Positions 1 to 6,459 of a stretch of DNA of 14,464 nucleotides are shown piece after piece. The DNA lies in assembly GCA_034112285.1 (NCBI GenBank), contig JAWUVP010000075.1, forward strand, positions 1 through 14,464, written 5' to 3'. The notes below the pieces were generated by a model. That model did not search any database. It worked only from the letters and a program-made list of their open reading frames with translations, and was not told where the DNA came from. The position numbers and the translations under genes are program-made. Position 1 is the stretch's first letter. Every line of letters starts with the position of its first letter. This DNA is from JAWUVP01 sp034112285. GTDB taxonomy: Bacteria; Pseudomonadota; Gammaproteobacteria; JABDGN01.

Positions 1-6
1 AATTAA

Positions 7-80
7 TGGGCCCACAAGGACTCGAACCTTGGACCAAAAGATTATGAGTCTTCTGCTCTAACCAACTGAGCTATGGGCCC
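7..80 (-). tRNA. ileX: tRNA-Ile2 (CAT anticodon, lysidine type)
   Basis: Read on the - strand this folds as a complete cloverleaf: 7-bp acceptor stem (GGGCCCA with TGGGCCC), D arm GCTC/GAGC, anticodon stem GAAGA/TCTTT with loop CTCATAA, and T stem CAAGG/CCTTG. The discriminator is A73. The anticodon CAT could mean Met, but acceptor pairs C4-G69 and C5-G68 and A73 match what TilS recognises in tRNA-Ile2, and ileX lies next to rpoD in E. coli as here. In that case C34 is changed to lysidine and the tRNA reads AUA. The 3' CCA is not encoded (TTA follows the discriminator). It is probably co-transcribed from the rpoD side, with a long leader that must be trimmed. Confidence 0.93.
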
Positions 81-81
81 G

Positions 82-278
82 CAACGCGGTGTGTAAAAAT
101 CTTCAGGCTTTGCGCCTTGCTATTGGTTTCCAACGTAATTCTCGTTGGTTAGAGCAACGCCGCATTCGCGGGCTGCTTCTTTCTGCGTTACGCTTCCAGC
201 TTCACTTGAAGCCGGCTTTCGGCTCCTGCCTTAGGCGTTCGTCGGGAAAATGCGGTGCATTTTCTTTTTCCGTCTCAC
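82..278. other. Structured spacer between rpoD and the tRNA
   Basis: No convincing protein gene lies here. The spacer is full of short inverted repeats: 130-135/143-148 (CCAACG/CGTTGG), 143-147/155-159, 201-205/207-212 region, 210-214/220-224 (AGCCG/CGGCT), and 246-253/257-264 (GAAAATGC/GCATTTTC). The last is followed on the + strand by five T residues, like an intrinsic terminator. Positions 144-156 are a perfect inverted copy of the tRNA D-arm segment at 54-66. The spacer could be a small palindromic mobile element, the remnant of a second tRNA gene, or a structured RNA. I cannot assign it to a known family. Confidence 0.5.
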
Positions 279-298
279 CCAACTGAGCTATGGGCCCG
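279..298 (-). repeat. Duplicated 5' end of the tRNA gene (20-bp direct repeat)
   Basis: Positions 279-298 are identical to 62-81, which carry the first 19 bases of the tRNA plus one flanking base; the offset is 217 bp. Read on the - strand the copy has the acceptor 5' strand, the TA linker and the first D-stem half. It then continues as GTGAGAC, resembling a decayed second half of a D arm. No anticodon arm or T arm follows, so the copy cannot be a working tRNA. It may be what is left of a tandem tRNA duplication or the boundary of an inserted element. The basis is exact sequence identity; the origin is inference. Confidence 0.85.
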
Positions 299-346
299 TA
301 ACACGGGTAGTTTCGGGACACTGACGGGCAGCATCCCTTTTAAATT

Positions 347-955
347 TTAATCTAGGTCTAAATAACTGCGTAACTTCTCTGATCTTGAAGGATGGCGCAG
401 TTTACGTAAGGCTTTGGCTTCAATTTGACGAATACGTTCTCGGGTTACGTCGAATTGTTTGCCGACTTCTTCTAAGGTGTGGTCGGTGTTCATGCCGATG
501 CCGAAGCGCATGCGTAGGACTTTTGATTCGCGCTCGGTTAGGCCTTCCAGCACTTCGTCTGTGGCTTCGCTTAAGCCGTTTGTAATGGCAGACTCGGTGG
601 GGGCTTCGCCTTTGGTGTCTTCAATAAAGTCACCTAAATGTGAGTCTTCGTCGTCGCCGATGGGGGTTTCCATTGAGATGGGCTCTTTTGCGATTTTTAA
701 GACTTTGCGAATTTTATCTTCGGGCATTTCCATTCTAATGGCCAGCTCTTCTGGGCTGGGTTCGTTGCCGCTTTCTTGTAAAATTTGGCGCGAGATGCGG
801 TTCATTTTATTGATGGTCTCAATCATATGCACCGGTATACGAATGGTGCGTGCTTGGTCGGCGATTGAGCGGGTGATGGCTTGGCGAATCCACCAGGTGG
901 CGTAGGTTGAAAATTTGTAACCACGTTGGTATTCAAATTTATCAACGGCTTTCAT
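347..955 (-). CDS. rpoD: RNA polymerase sigma-70 RpoD, C-terminal part (regions 2.3-4.2)
   Basis: This 202-codon frame holds the rest of the housekeeping sigma factor. It starts at MKAVDKFEYQRGYKFSTYA, which in intact RpoD directly follows ...QEGNIGL. It contains region 2.3/2.4 with the paired Trp residues of FSTYATWWIRQAI that open and read the -10 element, region 3 (IPVHMIETINKMNRISRQ), and region 4.2 with the -35-reading helix-turn-helix (VTRERIRQIEAKALRKL). It is in the same frame as the upstream part and separated from it only by a TAA at 956-958. The ATG follows the stop directly (TAAATG), and an AAGG at 969-972 lies 13 nt upstream, so restart after termination is possible. If the stop is a sequencing error, this is simply the end of one 620-residue RpoD. 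Confidence 0.93.
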   Translation of the reverse strand: MKAVDKFEYQRGYKFSTYATWWIRQAITRSIADQARTIRIPVHMIETINKMNRISRQILQESGNEPSPEELAIRMEMPEDKIRKVLKIAKEPISMETPIGDDEDSHLGDFIEDTKGEAPTESAITNGLSEATDEVLEGLTERESKVLRMRFGIGMNTDHTLEEVGKQFDVTRERIRQIEAKALRKLRHPSRSEKLRSYLDLD

Positions 956-2209
956 TTAGCCAATGTTGCCTTCTTGAATTAAATCTAAGAATTGTAAGCC
1001 ACGGTTGGTGTACTTTTTGGCGATGGAAATAACTAAACGTAAGTTGGCTTCGACCATTTCTCTTTTCGCACGGCGTGCTTTGGCTTCGCCGATTGAAACG
1101 TTTCGGTTTAGCTCTTTAATTTGTACTAAGCTTAATTGTTTCTCAACTTCTTCGCTGGCAATTTTGCGTTGTGCGCGGCGGATTTCGTTGGCATAGCGGG
1201 TTAGTTTTTCGCAATAGGGTTTATTGCTGGCTAACACGCCATCTAACCAGGTTAAGTCAGTTTCGTGTTTGGGGAACGATTTAATAAATTCTTTACGTGG
1301 CATTTTTGATTTTTGCACACATAAGCGAATGATTAAGCGTTCTTGGCTACGCACGGTGTTCAGCATGTTGCGCACGTTGGCGGTTAGAAGATCTAACTGG
1401 CGAGTGGCTAAGGTGAATTCCATGAAAATTTCTGTGGCTTTGGCCAGTGCTTTTTCGGAATTTTTGCTTTCGCGGCCATGTTTTTCGGCGGTTTTCACAT
1501 ATTTGTCGTAGGCTTTGTGTAATGCGCCAAAGCGATCAGCGGCTTGTTCTGGGCAAGGGCCGGTGTCAACTTCTTCTTCCGCTTCTTCCTCGGCTTCAGC
1601 TTTTTCGGCCTCGGTTGCATTTGCGGCGGCCTCGGCTGCTGCTGCGGCGGCGAGTTCGGCTTCTGCTGCGTCGGAGCGAAAGCCAGTAATAATGTCGTTT
1701 AGGCGCGCTTCTTCTAGGGCGACTTTATCGTAGCGTGCTAGTAGGGCGGCAATGGTACCGGGATATTTTGCTAGGCGTTGTAAAACTTGAAATTTGCCTT
1801 CTTCAATACGTTTGGCAATAACAATTTCACCTTCGCGGGTGAGTAGCTCTACACAGCCCATTTCTCGCATGTACATGCGCACGGGGTCGGTTGTGCGGCC
1901 AAATTCGGCGTCCACGCTAACAAGTACGGCAGCGGCTTCTTCAGCGGCTTCTTCGTCGGGGGTGGCGGTGTCGTTGTCGGCGAGTAATAAGGTGTCAGCA
2001 TCAGGCGCGCTTTCAAAAACTTGAATGCCCATGTCGTTGATCATGCTAATAATGCCTTCGACTTGTTCAGGATCGACAATATCGGCAGGCAAGTGATCGT
2101 TCACTTCAGTGTAGGTTAAAAAACCTTGCTCTTTACCTTTGGCAATTAATGCTTTTAACAGCGAGCGCTGATTTTGCTGCTGCTGCGGTAGGATGGCTGT
2201 TTCGCTCAT
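956..2209 (-). CDS. rpoD: RNA polymerase sigma-70 RpoD, N-terminal part (regions 1.1-2.2)
   Basis: This 417-residue frame matches the start of gammaproteobacterial RpoD. It contains region 1.1 (about 14-85, with GKEQGFLTYTEVNDHLP), region 1.2 (104-137, GRTTDPVRMYMREMG), the non-conserved insert with an unusual Ala/Glu-rich tract (179-213), and regions 2.1-2.2 (about 360-417), which bind the beta' coiled coil. It stops at ...LDLIQEGNIG, where the next residue is normally Leu, because TTA has become TAA. Both parts plus the lost codon give 620 codons, close to the 613 of E. coli, so nothing else is missing. The ATG start has a good ribosome site (AAGGAGC, 6-nt spacing). Alone it would lack all promoter-reading domains. 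Confidence 0.95.
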   Translation of the reverse strand: MSETAILPQQQQNQRSLLKALIAKGKEQGFLTYTEVNDHLPADIVDPEQVEGIISMINDMGIQVFESAPDADTLLLADNDTATPDEEAAEEAAAVLVSVDAEFGRTTDPVRMYMREMGCVELLTREGEIVIAKRIEEGKFQVLQRLAKYPGTIAALLARYDKVALEEARLNDIITGFRSDAAEAELAAAAAAEAAANATEAEKAEAEEEAEEEVDTGPCPEQAADRFGALHKAYDKYVKTAEKHGRESKNSEKALAKATEIFMEFTLATRQLDLLTANVRNMLNTVRSQERLIIRLCVQKSKMPRKEFIKSFPKHETDLTWLDGVLASNKPYCEKLTRYANEIRRAQRKIASEEVEKQLSLVQIKELNRNVSIGEAKARRAKREMVEANLRLVISIAKKYTNRGLQFLDLIQEGNIG

Positions 2210-2285
2210 GTTGCTCCTTGGTGCTCTCTCAAACTATAGTTTAAATTTGACATTTTGCTCTGTCCGAGATGAAAAATAGCGCATA

Positions 2286-2314
2286 ATTATACCAACCTTA
2301 TGTTTTGTTGTATC
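2286..2314 (-). promoter_or_regulatory. Candidate rpoD promoter with extended -10
   Basis: In the 110-bp gap between dnaG and rpoD, the - strand reads TGGTATAAT at 2294-2286. This is a perfect -10 hexamer with the TG extension. A weak -35 (GATACA, 2314-2309) lies 17 bp upstream. The extended -10 can make up for a poor -35. It would let rpoD be transcribed apart from rpsU and dnaG, with a leader of about 70 nt. It is a match to consensus only. Confidence 0.6.
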
Positions 2315-2319
2315 CTCTT

Positions 2320-4050
2320 TTATGAAGATTTACCTAACAATAATGCTTGATAAGCACGTTTTTCATCGGCGGATAATTCGCCAGATGCCATTTTCTGCTG
2401 CCAGACCGAAAGTTTTGCTTCTGCGTCTAGGGTAAGCAGTTTCTTTAAGAGGGCTAATAACTCAGTCGCTAAATTTTCGGTCGGGAGTAGTATCTCCCGG
2501 GTGGCTAATTTTGCCAGTAAATCGCGTGTGTTGCCATTCTCCCAGCGCTCTAAAAAGGCGCCAGTCGTTAAGTTGGGGGCGTCGGTTAATTTTTCAAGGA
2601 CCTCGACCAATAAATCTGTACCTGCGAGGCTTAATTGTGCATATTTGTGCGGATTTTCTACAGTTTTGGCTAAATTGGGGTGTTGTACCAGTAAAGCCAT
2701 GGCTTGTTGCATTGGTGTCGTGGCCACGCCACTGCTCTGAATGGGTTGGCGTATATTGGGTTTGCTGATTCGTAATGGCTTCATGCCATAAATATCTCGC
2801 AGCCCGGCGGCGTCCATTTGGGCGCGTTTGGCGAGCTCGTCTAGCAGCAATTGTTGCAGTACTTTGCCGGGAATCTGTTTGATCATGGGCTCGGCCAGTT
2901 TGGTTAAGCGTGAGCGGCCTTCCACGGTGGCTAAGTCGGCGTCTTGGCCTAATCGTGTGAGTATGAATTGGCTGAAGGGGGTGGCATGCTCTACAGCTTG
3001 TTGAAAAGCGGTCACGCCTTCGTTACGCACTAAGTTGTCGGGGTCGTCGCCATCGGCCAAAAACATGAAGCGCACGTTTAGGCCATCGTCGAGTAGGGGT
3101 AATATATTTTCTAGTGCGCGCCAAGCGGCTGCGCGTCCGGCTTTGTCGCCATCGAAACAAAACACAATGTTGCTGCAATAGCGAAATAAACGTTCGGCAT
3201 TTTGTTTGGTGGTGGCGGTGCCTAAGGTGGCCACAACATTATCAATGCCAAATTGCGCCAGGGCAATCACATCCATATAGCCTTCTACCACAATCAGCTG
3301 GGTGAGTTGTCGGTTGGCTTGTTGCGCCTCATACAAGCCGTAGAGCTCGCTGCCTTTGTGGAAGATGTCTGTTTCGGGGGAGTTTAAATATTTGGGTTTT
3401 TCGTCGCTTAGCACGCGGCCACCAAAGCCGATGGTGCGGCCTTGTCTGTCGCGTATGGGAAACATTATGCGGTCACGAAAGCGATCGTAAATGCGGCCTT
3501 TGTCGTTTTTGACTTCTAGGCCACAGGCCAGGAGTTTGTCGTTATCAATATCAGTTAAGTTTGAGCGCAGGGTGTCCCAGCCTTCGGGCGAGTAGCCTAG
3601 CTGAAACTTTTTGGCAATTTTGCCATCTAGGCCGCGCGCCTTTAAATAGTCTATGGCGGGCGTGTGGGTGCGCAACTGGGCTTGATAATATTCGCTGGCC
3701 TGCACCATCACGGTGTAAAGCTGACGTCGGCCTTGGCTGTCGTCGGGGTTGTCTTCTAGTGGCACTTGCATGCCGACTTGACCGGCCAGGTGGCGTATGG
3801 CGTCAACAAAGCCCATGTGATCGTGTTGCATTAAAAAGCCAATGGCGTTGCCACTGGCGCCGCAACCAAAGCAGTAATAAAACTGTTTGCTTTGGCTCAC
3901 GGTGAAGGAGGGGGATTTTTCATTATGAAAGGGGCAACGAGCACTGTGGTTGGCGCCGGTTTTTTTTAAGGGGACGGCTTTGTCCACCACGTCGACGATG
4001 TTAATGCGGGTGAGTAGATCATCAATAAATGTTTGCGGGATTTTGGCCAT
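2320..4050 (-). CDS. dnaG: DNA primase DnaG
   Basis: Primase makes the RNA primers for leading- and lagging-strand DNA synthesis at the replication fork. The 576-residue protein is of normal length (E. coli 581). It has an N-terminal zinc-binding domain with C39/H42 and C60/C63 (CPFH...CFGC). A catalytic RNA polymerase core with TOPRIM motifs follows: VVEGYMD at 254-260 with catalytic Glu256, LGTAT at 276-280, and the metal-binding DGD at 300-302. The C-terminal DnaB-binding region is helical and ends near AYQALLLGKSS. It lies between yqeY (106-bp gap) and rpoD (110-bp gap) on the same strand, the classical macromolecular-synthesis order. The start MAKIPQTFIDDLL fits the family; the ribosome site is weak (AGAG). 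Confidence 0.98.
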   Translation of the reverse strand: MAKIPQTFIDDLLTRINIVDVVDKAVPLKKTGANHSARCPFHNEKSPSFTVSQSKQFYYCFGCGASGNAIGFLMQHDHMGFVDAIRHLAGQVGMQVPLEDNPDDSQGRRQLYTVMVQASEYYQAQLRTHTPAIDYLKARGLDGKIAKKFQLGYSPEGWDTLRSNLTDIDNDKLLACGLEVKNDKGRIYDRFRDRIMFPIRDRQGRTIGFGGRVLSDEKPKYLNSPETDIFHKGSELYGLYEAQQANRQLTQLIVVEGYMDVIALAQFGIDNVVATLGTATTKQNAERLFRYCSNIVFCFDGDKAGRAAAWRALENILPLLDDGLNVRFMFLADGDDPDNLVRNEGVTAFQQAVEHATPFSQFILTRLGQDADLATVEGRSRLTKLAEPMIKQIPGKVLQQLLLDELAKRAQMDAAGLRDIYGMKPLRISKPNIRQPIQSSGVATTPMQQAMALLVQHPNLAKTVENPHKYAQLSLAGTDLLVEVLEKLTDAPNLTTGAFLERWENGNTRDLLAKLATREILLPTENLATELLALLKKLLTLDAEAKLSVWQQKMASGELSADEKRAYQALLLGKSS

Positions 4051-4156
4051 GATACTCTATATTTGTGGGCTAAGCCTAAGGGCGGCTTTATGATCTTTAC
4101 TACATTGTGTAGAGCTCAAAATTCCTTTGCCACACTGGCGTCGAGCTGATTGTGGC

Positions 4157-4609
4157 TTAGCCTAATAGGGCTTTGATTTGTTTGCTGACGACGCCCATGT
4201 CGGCGCGGCCTTGAAGTTGGGGTTTTAATATTACCATTAGTTTGCCCATGTCTTTCATGGTTTGTGCGCCAGTTTCTTTCACGGCGGCAGTGACTAAATC
4301 GGTAATTTCTGCTTCGCTTAGTTGGGCGGGCAGATATTCTTGAATGATGCCAATTTCAAACTTTTCTTGCGCGGCGAGTTCATCACGGCCGGCAGCTTCA
4401 AATTGTTGGATTGAATCACGACGTTGTTTGACCATTTTGTCTAAAATGATCAGAACGGCTGCGTCATCGAGTTCGATGCGCTCGTCGATTTCTTTGCGTT
4501 TGATGTCTGCAATAATCAAGCGAATGACGCCAAGACGTTCTTTTGCCTTGGCGCGCATTGCATTTTTCATATCTTCTGTGAGACGTTGCTTTAACGCACT
4601 ATCGGCCAT
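4157..4609 (-). CDS. yqeY: GatB/YqeY domain protein
   Basis: The 150-residue protein belongs to the YqeY family, which resembles the tRNA-binding tail domain of the GatB amidotransferase subunit. Recognisable stretches are MKNAMRAKAKERLGVIRLI near the N-terminus, the central IIQEYLPAQLSEAEI, and the C-terminal MGKLMVILKPQLQGRADMG. The biochemical role of free-standing YqeY is not settled; a link to tRNA or translation is inferred from the domain. Its ATG overlaps the rpsU stop by one base (TAATG), so the two are probably translationally coupled. Its place between rpsU and dnaG is common outside the enterobacteria, for example in Pseudomonas. Confidence 0.93.
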   Translation of the reverse strand: MADSALKQRLTEDMKNAMRAKAKERLGVIRLIIADIKRKEIDERIELDDAAVLIILDKMVKQRRDSIQQFEAAGRDELAAQEKFEIGIIQEYLPAQLSEAEITDLVTAAVKETGAQTMKDMGKLMVILKPQLQGRADMGVVSKQIKALLG

Positions 4610-4842
4610 TATTTGCCTCTATTACGCATGCGCGGATCGCGCGGTTGCGGTGCTTCACGTGAAATTTGCTTTTGTGTGCGTTTAACTGCGGCAGCAGCTT
4701 TACGCTTACGAACCCAAGTGGGTTTTTCATAAAATTCACGACGACGTACTTCAGAAAGAATTCCGGCTTTTTCACACGCGCGTTTAAAACGGCGTAGAGC
4801 CATATCGAAAGATTCGTTATTTTTTAATTTTACAGCTGGCAT
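4609..4842 (-). CDS. rpsU: 30S ribosomal protein S21
   Basis: S21 is a small basic protein of the 30S platform involved in initiation on mRNA. The core, with FDMALRRFKRACEKAGIL and EVRRREFYEKPT, is unmistakable. I chose the ATG at 4842 (MPAVKLKNN), which gives 77 residues, because the family normally begins MPxV/I. An in-frame GTG at 4854 would add only MKKY and overlaps the likely ribosome site AGGTAGGTG. The C-terminus (EAPQPRDPRMRNRGK) is somewhat longer than the 71-residue E. coli protein and differs from it. It is the first gene of the rpsU-yqeY-dnaG-rpoD series, and its stop overlaps the yqeY start. Confidence 0.96.
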   Translation of the reverse strand: MPAVKLKNNESFDMALRRFKRACEKAGILSEVRRREFYEKPTWVRKRKAAAAVKRTQKQISREAPQPRDPRMRNRGK

Positions 4843-4901
4843 ATACTTTTTCACCTACCTTTATTTAGTCTTCACTGGGGGTAAGACCAATGAGAGGCGT
4901 G

Positions 4902-4930
4902 ATTGTACTGGGAATTTTAAGGGAGTGCAA
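4902..4930 (-). promoter_or_regulatory. Candidate promoter of the rpsU cluster
   Basis: On the - strand TTGCAC (4930-4925) and TACAAT (4907-4902) are 17 bp apart. The -10 matches 5 of 6 consensus bases; the -35 keeps TTG. It lies about 60 bp before the rpsU start and after the end of glpD, where a promoter for the macromolecular-synthesis cluster is expected. I saw no LexA-type box. Confidence 0.5.
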
Positions 4931-4966
4931 CCGGTGCGGGGCCTATAGAGCAATTAATGTGATGTT

Positions 4967-6433
4967 TTATGAGATTAACAGCCCCAATTTGCTGCGGCGC
5001 CATAAAATATCTTCCATTGTTTGCGCCCATTCGTGCTCACGTAGGTAGGCAACTTCGCAATGATAGAGGTCGCTGCCGTAATATTTGCCAAGCTCGGTGG
5101 TCGATTGTGCGTCTTTTAATATAAGAGGGCTGCGGCTGCCATAACTGTGGGCATAGCGTTGTAACAGGCTGGGCGATAGTTTAGGATATTGCGCGCTAAG
5201 TTGCTCGGCATAATCCGTTGGTGAGCCAATGTCGCCGCCGGGTAATGGGGTGTTGGCCGTCCAGGCTGGGCCCATGTTGGGGAAATAAGGTTTTAATTGC
5301 GTCATGGCTTGCTCGGCCAGCTTGCGGTAAGTGGTGAGTTTGCCGCCAAAAACCGATAGTACCGGCGTTTGGCCATTATTATCTTCCACTTCTAAGCTGT
5401 AATCGCGCGTCACGGCCGAAGGGTTGCTGGCATCATCGGCTTTTAAAGCGCGTACGCCGGACCATTCGTTAACGATATCACTTGGGCTAATGGTTTGCTG
5501 AAAATAGCGATTGACCACTGCGCACAAATATTCACGCTCGGCGGGGTCAATTTCCACGGTTGCGGGGTCGCCTTTATAGGCAATGTCGGTGGTGCCTATT
5601 AAGCTAAAATTGTCATGATAAGGAATCACAAATATTACGCGCTTATCGGTGTTTTGCAGCAGGTACGCATGCTCACCCGAGTATAGTTTTGGCACCACAA
5701 TATGGCTGCCTTTAACCAGCTCAATTTGGTGCTGGGTGTTAATATCTAAGTCATGGTTCACAATTTGACTCACCCAAGGCCCTGCGGCATTCACTAACGC
5801 GCGGCTTTTTACCTGCCAGGTTTGTTGGGTACGTGAATCTTGCAAGGTACTGACCCATAAGCCGGCTTGTTTTTTGGCACTTAAAAATGTCGTACGCGGT
5901 AAAATGGTGGCGCCACGCTCATGCGCGGCCATGGCGTTGAGTACGACTAAGCGTGCGTCATCGACTTTGCAGTCGTAATAGCAAAATCCTTGGTGTAGCT
6001 CTGGCTTGAGGGGTTTAGCATAAGCGTTGTTGCTTTGAAGCTTCACGCTGAATGAGCGAGGGATTTTAGATTTTTTGCCCCACCGCTTGCCCAGCGTGTC
6101 ATACAAAAACAAGCCTAAACGCACCATCCATGCCGGACGTTGCAAGCTGTTGTGTGGAATAATTAATTGCAGGGGCTGCACAATATGCGGCGCAATATTT
6201 AATAACACATCACGTTCGGCCAAGGCTTCTCGTACCAAACGAAATTGATAATATTCTAAATAACGCAAGCCGCCATGGATCATTTTGCTGGAGCGCGAAG
6301 AGGTTTCATTGGCCAAATCAAACTGCTCGCATAAGGTCACGCTTAAGCCACGCCCGGCCGCATCGGCCGCAATGCCACAGCCGTTAATGCCGCCGCCAAT
6401 GACGAGTAGGTCTTTAATGTCAGTTTGTTGCAC
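4967..6433 (-). CDS. glpD: Aerobic glycerol-3-phosphate dehydrogenase
   Basis: GlpD oxidises sn-glycerol-3-phosphate to dihydroxyacetone phosphate at the inner membrane, passing electrons through FAD to quinone. The N-terminal FAD-binding Rossmann motif GGGINGCGIAADAAGRG (13-29) is present. So are SSKMIHGGLRYLEYYQFRLV, the conserved GSHIVVP and GTTDIAYKGDP blocks, and SVFGGKLTTYRKLAEQ. The start is GTG at 6433 with AAGGA 7 nt upstream. The protein has 488 residues and ends right after LWRRSKLGLLIS, where E. coli GlpD (501) continues for about 28 more residues. The active core is intact. It is the last gene of a same-strand group, 26 bp after the beta-propeller gene. No glpF or glpK is next to it. 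Confidence 0.96.
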   Translation of the reverse strand: MQQTDIKDLLVIGGGINGCGIAADAAGRGLSVTLCEQFDLANETSSRSSKMIHGGLRYLEYYQFRLVREALAERDVLLNIAPHIVQPLQLIIPHNSLQRPAWMVRLGLFLYDTLGKRWGKKSKIPRSFSVKLQSNNAYAKPLKPELHQGFCYYDCKVDDARLVVLNAMAAHERGATILPRTTFLSAKKQAGLWVSTLQDSRTQQTWQVKSRALVNAAGPWVSQIVNHDLDINTQHQIELVKGSHIVVPKLYSGEHAYLLQNTDKRVIFVIPYHDNFSLIGTTDIAYKGDPATVEIDPAEREYLCAVVNRYFQQTISPSDIVNEWSGVRALKADDASNPSAVTRDYSLEVEDNNGQTPVLSVFGGKLTTYRKLAEQAMTQLKPYFPNMGPAWTANTPLPGGDIGSPTDYAEQLSAQYPKLSPSLLQRYAHSYGSRSPLILKDAQSTTELGKYYGSDLYHCEVAYLREHEWAQTMEDILWRRSKLGLLIS

Positions 6434-6459
6434 GGCTTGTCCTTAAGGGGTGAGTGCTG

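Noticed and set aside
89..286. 65-codon + strand open frame in the tRNA-rpoD spacer
   Set aside because: It runs through the hairpin-rich spacer and the duplicated tRNA end, with no ribosome site or family resemblance.
459..905. Long open frame on the + strand opposite rpoD
   Set aside because: It is a shadow of the strongly conserved RpoD frame on the other strand and shows no family resemblance or start signal.
956..958. Genome-wide recoding of TAA or TAG as a sense codon
   Set aside because: TAA and TAG also end genes at the expected family lengths here (rpsU, yqeY, dnaG with TAA; katG with TAG), so a general code change does not fit.
1224..2024. Several + strand open frames rich in Ser, Arg and Ala opposite rpoD
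   Set aside because: They mirror the Ala/Glu-rich part of RpoD and have no independent support.
4068..4162. GGCTAAGCC (4068-4076) and GGCTTAGCC (4154-4162), an inverted pair flanking the yqeY-dnaG gap, plus a small palindrome at 4100-4112
   Set aside because: Nine-base arms about 77 bp apart and a 5-bp stem are too short to be meaningful without conservation data.
4843..4854. GTG start for rpsU adding MKKY
   Set aside because: S21 normally starts MPxV/I, and the GTG overlaps the likely ribosome site of the ATG at 4842.
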